Source: VAZQ01 sp963721005 (GTDB taxonomy: Bacteria > Pseudomonadota > Alphaproteobacteria > Rhizobiales > Xanthobacteraceae). From it: a DNA stretch of 64,000 nucleotides. The first letter of the stretch is position 1. Every line of letters begins with the position of its first letter. The position numbers were made by a program, and so were the translations under genes. A model generated the notes under the pieces. The model made no database searches and was not told where the DNA came from. It worked only from the letters and a program-made list of their open reading frames with translations. The stretch covers positions 372,001 through 436,000 of the forward strand of contig CAVRHR010000004.1 of assembly GCA_963721005.1 (NCBI GenBank), given 5' to 3'. Positions 56,844 to 64,000 of the stretch are shown piece by piece.

Positions 56844-58089
56844 AGGTTAACGTGGATTTTGGCTTGACGTGGCGGGGGTAGGCTCTTTCGCCGGTTCGGC
56901 GGAGCTGATTCCCTTGGAGCTTCCGATTCGGGAGGCGCCGATGGAAACCTTGTCCGCCCGGCCGCAGTTGCGGCTATTGCTCGACCACTTGGCGACGATC
57001 CAGGATACGCGGCAATCGTGGAAGGTCGCGTATCCGCTGCGCGAGGTGCTGTTTTTGGTGGTGTGCGGCACGATCGCGAGCGGCGACGACTATGACGACA
57101 TCGTCGATTGGGGCGAAGCGCACCTGTCCTTCTTGCAGCAGTTCTCCGAGTTTCACTTCGGCATCCCATGCGCCGACTGGCTGCGAACGGTCATGAATTG
57201 GATCGATCCGGAGCTGTTTGCGGCCTGTTTTTCCTCGTGGGTGGCCGAATGCTGGCCGGACAAGCCCGACCTGGTGGCGATCGACGGCAAGACCTCGCGG
57301 CGCAGCCACGACCGTAAGCGCGGGCAGAAGGCCCTGCATCTGGTCTCCGCGTTCGCCACCACCCGCCGACTGGTGCTCGGCCAGGAAGCGACCGACGAAA
57401 AATCCAACGAGATCACCGCCATCCCGGCGCTGGTGGAACGCCTCGACCTCGAAGGCGCCCTGGTCTCCATTGATGCCATGGGATGCAATCCGAACATCGC
57501 TCAGAGCATCCTCGATGCCAAAGCCGACTACCTTCTGGCCGTGAAGGACAACCAGCCGACGCTTCATGCCGAAATCAAAAGCTATTTCGATACCGCCCCG
57601 TGCAACAAGCTCGAGCGCTCGAAGGTCGTCGAGAAAGGCCATGGCAGGCTCGAAATCCGAACCCATACGGTCTCCCACGAGGTCGACTGGATGACCCCAG
57701 AGCGTTCCTTTCCGGGAGCATTCCGCTTCCCCAAGCTCACCACCATCGCGATGGTCGAAAGCCGGATCGAACGCGGCGACAAAATCGAGACCGAACGGCG
57801 CTCTTACATCTCCTCTCGCATTCTTGCCGCCGACGCCTTTGCCGACGCCGTGCGCAGCCACTGGGCCATCGAGAACAATCTCCACTGGACGCTCGATATG
57901 ACGTTCAATGAAGACCAATCCCGCCTGCGGGTCGGTCATGGGGCCAAAAACATGGCCGTCGTTCGCCACTTCGCCCTCAACCTGGTACGGCAAGCAAACG
58001 ACAAGCTATCCATCAAGCGACGGCGAAAGCGCGCCTCCTGGGATCCGGACTACCTCCTCCAAATCCTCGGCCCACGCCGATGTTAACCT
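56844..58089. mobile_element. ISAs1-family insertion sequence
   Basis: About 1.25 kb containing one transposase gene. Short inverted end pieces AGGTTAAC (56844-56851) and its complement (58082-58089) lie at the borders, but only eight bases match well, so the exact ends are approximate. The right end overlaps the transposase TAA stop. No clear flanking direct repeat of 8-10 bases was found. Confidence 0.75.
56941..58086 (+). CDS. ISAs1-family transposase
   Basis: A 381-residue DDE transposase of the ISAs1 type. Acidic triad positions are in LVAIDGKTSRRSHDRK (first D), VSIDAMGCNPNIAQ (second D) and HWAIENNLHWTLD (E). GQKALHLVSAFATTRRLVLGQ and DYLLAVKDNQPTLH are also family-typical. ATG 56941 is preferred; an upstream frame adds residues of little similarity. 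No interruption is seen, so the element may be functional. Confidence 0.94.
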   Translation: METLSARPQLRLLLDHLATIQDTRQSWKVAYPLREVLFLVVCGTIASGDDYDDIVDWGEAHLSFLQQFSEFHFGIPCADWLRTVMNWIDPELFAACFSSWVAECWPDKPDLVAIDGKTSRRSHDRKRGQKALHLVSAFATTRRLVLGQEATDEKSNEITAIPALVERLDLEGALVSIDAMGCNPNIAQSILDAKADYLLAVKDNQPTLHAEIKSYFDTAPCNKLERSKVVEKGHGRLEIRTHTVSHEVDWMTPERSFPGAFRFPKLTTIAMVESRIERGDKIETERRSYISSRILAADAFADAVRSHWAIENNLHWTLDMTFNEDQSRLRVGHGAKNMAVVRHFALNLVRQANDKLSIKRRRKRASWDPDYLLQILGPRRC

Positions 58090-58125
58090 CGACTCGTTGC
58101 CCTGGGCGGCCGCGGACATCGTGGC

Positions 58126-58190
58126 CGTAGGGGTGGCCCTTGTGGCCGCCCTCGTGCTGGCGGCGGGCGCCCACGAGGGGCGCCCCTACG
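58126..58190. repeat. Imperfect palindrome CGTAGGGG type
   Basis: The arms CGTAGGGGTGGCC (from 58126) and GGCGCCCCTACG (to 58190) pair apart from one or two mismatches, giving a long imperfect hairpin between the insertion sequence and the CobW-type gene. No second copy was seen in the window. Confidence 0.5.
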
Positions 58191-58206
58191 CGACCGTGCC
58201 TGGGCG

Positions 58207-59369
58207 TCAGCGATCCGGCCCCCCGAACGGGACCAGCGGATTGTCGAGGAGGGCGGCGCGATCCGGCTGGTCGGGGGCGCTGCGGTTGAGAAAGGCGTCG
58301 AACAGGGGCCTGACCTCGCCTTCGCTGAGGTCGCGGGTGATAGCACGATGCGGGTGCGCTCGTCGGCGTCGGGCCAGCGCTCGAGCCGCACCGCCGGATG
58401 CAAAATGTGCTGCACCCCGTGGATCACCAGCGGGAGCGCCGGCTCCTCGGCGATCTTCACGATGCCCTTGAGCCGCAGCAGCTTCGGGCCATGCAGCGAG
58501 CGCAACAGGTCGATGAACATCTCGAACGAAGCGGCCGGGATCGGTGCCTGCGAGGTGAGCGTGAAAGCGCGGATGCGCGCGTCGTGGCGATTGGGATCAT
58601 GGTGGTGGTGATGCGCATCCGCCCCTGGCGCCTGCGGCGGATGCGCCGCCCGGGCCGCATAGGCCTCCTCGGCCAGCCAGCGTTTGACATCGGGAATCTT
58701 GCGGTCCGGATCGATCAGGCCGCAACCGATGAGATTTTGCGGGCTCGCCTCGCCGGCGGCGGCATCCAGAATCGCTGCGGCCGGATTGAGCGCGGCGAGC
58801 CGCGCCCGCAATGCCTGCACGGCTTCCGGGCGCCGCGGCGCGGGCAGCAAGTCCGTCTTGGTCAGCACGATGCGGTCGGCGACCGCGACCTGCTTGACCA
58901 ATTCCATGTGCGCATCGAGCGTTGAGTCCGCGTTCACCGCGTCCACCACGGTGATCACGCCGTCGAGGCGCAGGCGCTGGACCAGATAGGGATGCGCCAT
59001 CGCGGTCTGCAGCACCGGGGCCGGATCGGCGAGCCCGGTGGTCTCCAGGATCATCCGCCGAAACGCCACACGGCCGTTGTCGAGATCGCGCAGCAGCTGC
59101 TCGAGCGCCTCGACCAGATCGCCGCGCAGGGTGCAGCACAGGCAGCCGCTCTGCAGCAGCACGACGCCGTCGCGCACCGGCTTGACCAGCAGATGATCGA
59201 GGCCGATCTCGCCGAACTCGTTGATGATCACCGCGGTCTCGGCCAGCGCCGGGTCGTGGATCAGGCGGTTGAGGAGCGAGGTCTTGCCGGCGCCGAGAAA
59301 GCCGGTCAGCACGGTCAAAGGAATGGGTTCCGGCGGCCCCGGTGGCCGCGCCTGCCGATGCTCGGTCAC
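58207..59369 (-). CDS. CobW/COG0523-type GTPase (metal chaperone), frameshifted
   Basis: About 387 residues when repaired. Walker A GFLGAGKTSLLN (about 22-33), metal-binding SGCLCCTLRGDLVEAL (CxCC type, about 72-87) and GTPase NKxD-like TKTD near 155 are present, with a His-rich loop (HHHHHDPN) before the CobW C-terminal domain. One base is missing near 58350: after ERTRIV the frame turns to nonsense, while the shifted frame gives TRDLSEGEVRPLFDAFLN and a TGA at 58207-58209. Transfer of zinc or cobalt is typical for the family; the metal is not shown here. Downstream of the D,D-carboxypeptidase by 10 bases. Confidence 0.85.
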
Positions 59370-59379
59370 GAAATCCGGA

Positions 59380-60744
59380 TCACGGAGTCGCCGGCTTTTC
59401 GGCGATGTGCCGCGGTCGCGCCCGTGGCAGCGGCACGGTTCGGGCCGATCCGGCCGGTGCGGCGCCGAGCTCGGTCGGCGGGTTCGCGGCGAGCGCAGCT
59501 GGGCTCAGGCTGGTCCATGGAACGACGTTGGCGGTGGCGACCGGCGGCGCGGCCGTGGTTCCGTCCGGAGCCGGTTTGCCGGCCACCGTCTTGCCGCCCT
59601 TGGTCGGCTTGACCGGCTTGCCGTCGGCGGACGCCATTTGCGGCGCCGCCGCGCTCTGGCCCCGGGGCGGTCCGGTGAATACCGGCACCGGCTCGCCCAG
59701 ATTGGCTTCGATCTGCAACAGGCTGGCGCCCTTGGCTGGCGGCCGCAGGCTGGACAGAAACACCGCATAGGGCAAATCGGCCGCCGGGGCGGGGCCGGCG
59801 GCCTCCTCTTCCTCCTCGGCGGCGGGACGCTTGCGGTGGTTGCCGCACATCTCCTCATGCAGGTTCGCGGGCGCGGCATCGACCGGCGTCAGCAATTCGA
59901 CCGTGCCGAGCGAGGGCGTGAGCCATGACAGCGGGCCCGAGTTGAAGCCCTGCTCGAGCAGTTGCGCGGCCTTCACGGCACGCACCCCAGAGGACGGCGC
60001 CCCCAGCACCACCGCGATCAGGCGCCGGCCGTCGCGGGTCGCGGTCGCCACCAGATTGAAGCCGGAGGCGCAGATGAAGCCGGTCTTCATGCCGTCTGCG
60101 CCCGCATAACGGCCGAGCAGCGTGTTGTAGTTGCGCACCACCCGCTTGCCCATGCGGATGCCGGGCAGATGCCAATAGGCATCGTATTCCGGAAACTCGC
60201 GAATCAGCGCCCGCGCCAGGATGGCGAGATCGCGCGCCGAGGTGATCTGCTCGTCGGCCGGCAGCCCGTTCGGGTTGACGTAGTTGGTCTGCGTCATGCC
60301 CAGGTGCTGCGCGTTGCGGTTCATCTCGGCGGAAAAATTCTCGATCGAGCCGGAGACGCCTTCCGCCAGCAGCACCGCCATGTCGTTGGCCGACTTCACC
60401 ATCAGCATCTTGATGGCGTTGTCGACCGTGACCTGGGTGCCGACCGGAAATCCCATCTTGGTGGGGGACTGCGACGCCGCGATGGCCGACACCGTGAAGA
60501 CGCTGTCCAGCGTGATACGCCCCTCGCGCACGGAGCGCAGCGTCGTGTAGGTGGTCATCAGCTTGGTGACGGAGGCCGGATACCACGGATAGGTGGCGTT
60601 CTCGGCGTGCAGCACCTTGCCGGTGGTGACGTCGACCAGCAACAGGGCCTCGGCACCGGCGCGCCCGCTCGCCAGACCCGCCAGCGCGCCCGCGACGATC
60701 GCGAGGGCCAGGGTGCGCAGCGGAGGCGATCGGCGTGAAAACAT
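59380..60744 (-). CDS. D-alanyl-D-alanine carboxypeptidase (DacA/PBP5-6-like)
   Basis: A 454-residue exported serine peptidase that trims the terminal D-Ala from peptidoglycan stem peptides. A signal peptide (LALAIVAGALAGLASGRAGA, to about residue 31) is followed by SVTK at 58-61 (nucleophile Ser58), SAN near 116 and KTG near 215, the three class motifs. The last 130 residues are a Pro/Ala/Gly-rich, low-complexity extension. An in-frame ATG at 60795 and others upstream exist; 60744 gives the cleanest signal peptide. A CobW-type GTPase gene follows 10 bases downstream. Confidence 0.92.
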   Translation of the reverse strand: MFSRRSPPLRTLALAIVAGALAGLASGRAGAEALLLVDVTTGKVLHAENATYPWYPASVTKLMTTYTTLRSVREGRITLDSVFTVSAIAASQSPTKMGFPVGTQVTVDNAIKMLMVKSANDMAVLLAEGVSGSIENFSAEMNRNAQHLGMTQTNYVNPNGLPADEQITSARDLAILARALIREFPEYDAYWHLPGIRMGKRVVRNYNTLLGRYAGADGMKTGFICASGFNLVATATRDGRRLIAVVLGAPSSGVRAVKAAQLLEQGFNSGPLSWLTPSLGTVELLTPVDAAPANLHEEMCGNHRKRPAAEEEEEAAGPAPAADLPYAVFLSSLRPPAKGASLLQIEANLGEPVPVFTGPPRGQSAAAPQMASADGKPVKPTKGGKTVAGKPAPDGTTAAPPVATANVVPWTSLSPAALAANPPTELGAAPAGSARTVPLPRARPRHIAEKPATP

Positions 60745-60976
60745 CAGGTTTCGTGGTCCGTTGCTCAGGGCGGCCCTCGGAAACGAGAGTTCCATTGGCA
60801 GGTAAGGGTGACTATCTAGACCGAAGACAGGGCTGAAAGCAAAGTAGCCGGTCGAATGATCCACCGGACCGGGACTGCATTCGCCTCGGTATTATGTTCA
60901 TCTCTGAGGAAAGCGACCAAAGTTCGGCAAGACCGCTACCGGGCGGGCACGAGGGCCGCCCTGCGAGGAGACCGCA

Positions 60977-62143
60977 ATGACCGCCTGCATCGTCGGATGG
61001 GCCCACACCGCCTTCGGCCGGCTCGAGGGCGAGACGGTCGAAAGCCTGATCACGCGGGTCACCCGCGATGCGCTCGCCGATGCCGGGATCGAGCCTGCCG
61101 AGGTCGGCGAGATCATGCTCGGCCACTTCAATGCCGGCTTCTCGGCCCAGGATTTCACCGCTGCCCTGGTGTTGCAGGCCTCGCCCGATCTGCGCTTCAA
61201 GCGGGCGACCCGGGTGGAGAATGCCTGCGCGACCGGCTCGGCCGCGGTGCATCAGGGCTTGCAGGCGATCGCCGCCAAGAAGGCGCGCGTCGCGCTGGTG
61301 GTCGGGGTCGAGCAGATGACCACTACGCCCCCCGTAGACATTGGCCGTAATCTGCTCAAGGCATCCTATGTGGGCGAGGAGGCGCAGATCGATGGCGGCT
61401 TCGCCGGCATCTTCGGCCAGATCGCCGGGCGCTACTTCCAGCGCTACGGCGACCAGTCGGACGCGCTGGCGCAGATCGCGGCCAAGAACCATCGCAACGG
61501 CGTGGCCAATCCCTATGCGCAAATCCGCAAGGACCTGGGCTACGAATTCTGCCGCCAGGAGAGCGACAAGAATCCGCGCGTCGCCGGGCCGCTCAAGCGC
61601 ACCGATTGCTCGCCGGTCTCCGATGGCGCTGCCGCCCTGGTGCTGGCCGACGTCGAGACCGCGCTGGCGCTGCGCAAGGCGGTGGTGTTCCGCGCCGCCG
61701 AGCACGTGCAGGACTTCCTGCCCATGAGCAAACGCGACGTGCTCGCGTTCGAGGGCTGCGCGCAGGCCTGGGCTCGCGCGCTCGCCGCCGCCGGCGTCAT
61801 GCTCGCCGATCTCTCCTTTGTCGAGACCCACGACTGCTTCACCATTGCGGAGCTCATCGAGTACGAGGCCATGGGGCTTGTGCCCCAAGGGCAGGGCGGC
61901 CGCGCTGTCGGGGAAGGCTGGACCCGAATGGACGGCCGCCTGCCGGTCAATCCTTCCGGCGGCCTCAAGGCCAAGGGCCACCCGATCGGCGCCACCGGGG
62001 TCTCGATGCATGCGCTCGCCGCCATGCAGCTGACCGGCGTGGCCGGCGGCATGCAGGTCAAGAATGCGCGGCTCGGCGGCATCTTCAACATGGGCGGCAC
62101 CGCGGTCGCCAACTACGTGAGCATTTTGGAGCGGATCAGGTAG
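60977..62143 (+). CDS. Thiolase / acetyl-CoA acetyltransferase (SCP-x-like)
   Basis: A 388-residue thiolase-fold enzyme. The nucleophile is Cys84 in ENACATGSAA, the His is in NPSGGLKAKGHPIGATG near 331-347, and the second Cys/His are in ETHDCFTIAEL near 280 and the C-terminal GGIFNMGGTAV. It resembles the non-specific-lipid-transfer type thiolases rather than FadA. GAGGAGACCG precedes the ATG. Stands alone between a D,D-carboxypeptidase and the glucan exporter. Confidence 0.9.
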   Translation: MTACIVGWAHTAFGRLEGETVESLITRVTRDALADAGIEPAEVGEIMLGHFNAGFSAQDFTAALVLQASPDLRFKRATRVENACATGSAAVHQGLQAIAAKKARVALVVGVEQMTTTPPVDIGRNLLKASYVGEEAQIDGGFAGIFGQIAGRYFQRYGDQSDALAQIAAKNHRNGVANPYAQIRKDLGYEFCRQESDKNPRVAGPLKRTDCSPVSDGAAALVLADVETALALRKAVVFRAAEHVQDFLPMSKRDVLAFEGCAQAWARALAAAGVMLADLSFVETHDCFTIAELIEYEAMGLVPQGQGGRAVGEGWTRMDGRLPVNPSGGLKAKGHPIGATGVSMHALAAMQLTGVAGGMQVKNARLGGIFNMGGTAVANYVSILERIR

Positions 62144-62171
62144 GACTTGGATCGGTCGAAGCAATCATCAG

Positions 62172-62318
62172 CCTTATCCTGAGGAGCATCGCTCAAGCGA
62201 TGCGTCTCGAAGGATGGCCGCAAGCTCGTGCCATCAGGGAGTTTACGCCCGTCTTTGCGGGCTATGCATCCATCCTTCGAGACGATCGCGCAAACGGCGC
62301 GATCTCCTCAGGATGAGG
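62172..62318. repeat. Nested palindromic element, CCTCATCCTGAGGAG type, copy B
   Basis: Outer arms at 62172-62186 and 62304-62318 and inner arms CGTCTCGAAGGATGG (62203-62217) with its complement (62270-62284) match copy A. Its centre contains ACGCCCGTCTT / TGCGGGCTATGC (62245-62267), shared with the element at 41779. The right arm encodes the last residues and the stop codon of the glucan exporter gene. Confidence 0.88.
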
Positions 62319-64000
62319 CTTCTTGGGGCTCAGCCGCCCGTTCCACCGGCAGCATGAACTGGGTGCGGGCGAGCTCGGCGAAGCTGCCGCCCTGGCGGGA
62401 GAGCTCGTCGAAGCTGCCGGTCTCGACGACGCGGCCGTTCGCCAACAGCAGGATACGGGTGGCGCTGCGCACGGTCGCCAGCCGATGCGCGATCACGAAC
62501 GTGGTGCGGCCCTTCATCACCTCGGTCAAGGCGGCCTGCACCTTGGCCTCGGTCAGCGCGTCGAGCGAGCTGGTGGCTTCGTCCAGGATCAGGATCGGCG
62601 GGTCCTTGAGCAGCGCCCGGGCGATCGAGAGCCGTTGGCGCTCGCCGCCCGACAACAGCCGGCCGCGCTCGCCGACCCTGGCCTCGAAGCCTTCGGGGTG
62701 GCGCTCGATGACGTCGAGCACCTGGGCGCGGGCGCAGGCGGCGCGCAGCTCCTCGTCGGTCGCGTCGGCCTTGCCGACCCGCAGGTTTTCGGCGATCGAG
62801 CGGTTGAACAGCAGCGCCTCCTGGAACACGACCCCGATATTGTGCCGCAGCCCCGACAGGCGGAGCGCCCGCACATCCATGCCGTCGATCTTCACGGTGC
62901 CGGATTGCGGGTCGAAGGCGCGGTGCAGGAGCGCGAGCGCGGTCGACTTGCCGGCTCCGGTGGCGCCCACCAGCGCGATGGTCTCGCCCGGCAGCGCCGT
63001 GAAGCTCAGGTCGGCGACCGCCGAGCGCTTGCCGTCGTAGGAGAACGAGACGTCGTCGAACTCCACCAGCCCGCGCAGCCGCCCCGGATCCATGGCGTCG
63101 GAGCGGTCGCGCACCGCCGGCTCGGTGTCGAGCACCTCGAAGAACTCGTTGAGCCGCGGCGCGTCCATCAGCATCCGGTTGGCGAACATCACCGCCTGCT
63201 CGAGCCGGTTGATCAAGAGCGCGGCGAAACCCATGAACATGACGATCTCGCCGACCGTGGTGAGCTCGTTGAGATAGAACCAGATGCCGGCGATCAGGAT
63301 CGCCAGCATGGTCAGGGTGGTCGAGGTGCGGGTCAGCACCGCGGCGGCCGCCCACCAGGACAGCACCGGCATCTGGGCGCCCAGCAGCATGTCGCCCACC
63401 TTGCGCAGGCCCAGCACCTCGATCTCGATGCGGTCGAAGCTCTGCACCAGCGCCACGTTGCCCAGCGTGTCGGAGGTGCGCTCGGCGACGTCGGAATAAT
63501 ACTCCTCGACCTTGGCCTGCAGCTGCTCGCTCTTGCCGATCACCAGCGCGATCAGCACCGTGAAGACGACGCAGAGCAGGATCAGCAAGAGCGCGTAGCG
63601 CCAGTTGAGCGCGAGGGTGAGCGGCAACAGCACGATCAGCGAGACGAAGGCGGTGAAGTTCTCGCGAAAGAACCACAGCCACAGACCCCATAGCGCGTTG
63701 GTCCCGGTCAGCATCACCTTCATCAGGCGGCCGGAATGGAAACCGTCGTGATAGCTCAGCGGCAGCTGCAGGACGTGCTCGAAATAGGCGGTCATCACCA
63801 CCTGGCGCTGGCGGTGCGCGAGCCGGTCGGCATGCAGCGCCACCAGCGCGCCGCACAGGATCGAGAACAGGCCGAAGCCGGTCCAGGCCCCCACCAGGCT
63901 CAGCAAGGTCGGCCACGACAGGTCGGCGAGGTGGCCCTGGGCGTTGGCCAGCGTATCGACGATGCGGCCGAACAGGACCGGCTCCACGAAGATCGCAAAG
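62308..64000 (-). CDS. ndvA: Cyclic beta-glucan export ABC transporter, ATPase/permease (partial)
   Basis: C-terminal 560 or so residues of an NdvA/ChvA-type exporter, running off the right edge; the N-terminus is missing. The membrane part (first helices ...EPVLFGRIVDTLANAQGHL, then about six helices) is followed by the nucleotide-binding domain with Walker A VGATGAGKSTALALLH, the signature LLSGGERQRLSIARALL and Walker B ILILDEATSSLD. This family exports periplasmic cyclic glucans in Hyphomicrobiales. The C-terminal EPQEASS and stop lie in a repeat element. The frame is open to the edge, so the GTG at 63987 is not the true start. Confidence 0.92.
   Translation of the reverse strand, partial: FAIFVEPVLFGRIVDTLANAQGHLADLSWPTLLSLVGAWTGFGLFSILCGALVALHADRLAHRQRQVVMTAYFEHVLQLPLSYHDGFHSGRLMKVMLTGTNALWGLWLWFFRENFTAFVSLIVLLPLTLALNWRYALLLILLCVVFTVLIALVIGKSEQLQAKVEEYYSDVAERTSDTLGNVALVQSFDRIEIEVLGLRKVGDMLLGAQMPVLSWWAAAAVLTRTSTTLTMLAILIAGIWFYLNELTTVGEIVMFMGFAALLINRLEQAVMFANRMLMDAPRLNEFFEVLDTEPAVRDRSDAMDPGRLRGLVEFDDVSFSYDGKRSAVADLSFTALPGETIALVGATGAGKSTALALLHRAFDPQSGTVKIDGMDVRALRLSGLRHNIGVVFQEALLFNRSIAENLRVGKADATDEELRAACARAQVLDVIERHPEGFEARVGERGRLLSGGERQRLSIARALLKDPPILILDEATSSLDALTEAKVQAALTEVMKGRTTFVIAHRLATVRSATRILLLANGRVVETGSFDELSRQGGSFAELARTQFMLPVERAAEPQEASS

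Noticed and set aside
56830..58105. Target-site duplication of the ISAs1 element
   Set aside because: Flanks at the apparent ends do not match over 8-10 bases; the ends themselves are approximate.
1..64000. tRNA, rRNA or CRISPR array
   Set aside because: No cloverleaf, rRNA segment or regularly spaced repeat was found on reading both strands; the repeats present are isolated palindromes or one tandem pair.

Overview
The window looks like chromosomal DNA of a high-GC alphaproteobacterium of the order Hyphomicrobiales (Rhizobiales), probably near Bradyrhizobium, Rhodoplanes or other Xanthobacteraceae. The reasons are the codon bias, an NdvA/ChvA-type cyclic glucan exporter, the folE plus short dihydrofolate-reductase-like pair, the small secreted protein with an HWYFHLDR / RKCWYL core, and short palindromic intergenic repeats of the kind scattered through these genomes. 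No rRNA, tRNA or CRISPR array was seen.

Layout. 1-4.6 kb: an Fe3+/polyamine-type ABC ATPase, a bicupin protein, a ParDE-type toxin-antitoxin pair with its own promoter/operator, and a periplasmic binding protein. 4.7-6.3 kb: a secreted Cys-containing protein and a two-domain VOC protein. 6.4-14.2 kb: an MdtABC-like RND efflux operon on the minus strand, whose first pump gene carries a frameshift. 14.6-17.4 kb: an FbpB-like permease and its ATPase. 17.5-22.4 kb: GTP cyclohydrolase I with a DHFR-like partner, superoxide dismutase, a 46-residue membrane peptide and a Kef-type antiporter fused to universal-stress-like domains.

22.5-38.5 kb is a surface-glycan locus. It holds a methyltransferase, GT2 enzymes, a very large multi-glycosyltransferase polypeptide (about 2,110 residues once two frameshifts are repaired) and two divergent polytopic membrane proteins. 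One of these two is fused behind an acyltransferase-3/SGNH O-acyltransferase; the shared membrane module is clearly paralogous. 38.7-40.7 kb: a HiPIP facing a periplasmic protein with a c-type haem motif and a Vgb-like propeller. 40.9-44.4 kb: two orphan binding proteins, an alpha/beta hydrolase and a second toxin-antitoxin pair. 44.5-47.3 kb: an MHYT-PAS chemoreceptor and a CAP-domain lipoprotein. 47.4-49.9 kb: an AT-richer lone gene joining a PD-(D/E)XK-like domain to a P-loop NTPase, a candidate defence gene. 50.2-54.3 kb: an MFS transporter (frameshifted), a CelD/BcsL-like acyltransferase and a polysaccharide flippase. 54.4-64 kb: DUF924, an acyl-CoA synthetase, an ISAs1-family element, a CobW-type GTPase (frameshifted), a D,D-carboxypeptidase, a thiolase and the partial glucan exporter.

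Seven genes seem to be interrupted by single-base indels, six of which read as one extra base in a short homopolymer. This points to residual assembly error more than to decay, and the affected entries say so. Three families of nested palindromic repeats are recorded. The most unusual gene content is the acyltransferase-SGNH-membrane fusion with its stand-alone paralogue, the giant glycosyltransferase, and the lone nuclease-NTPase.
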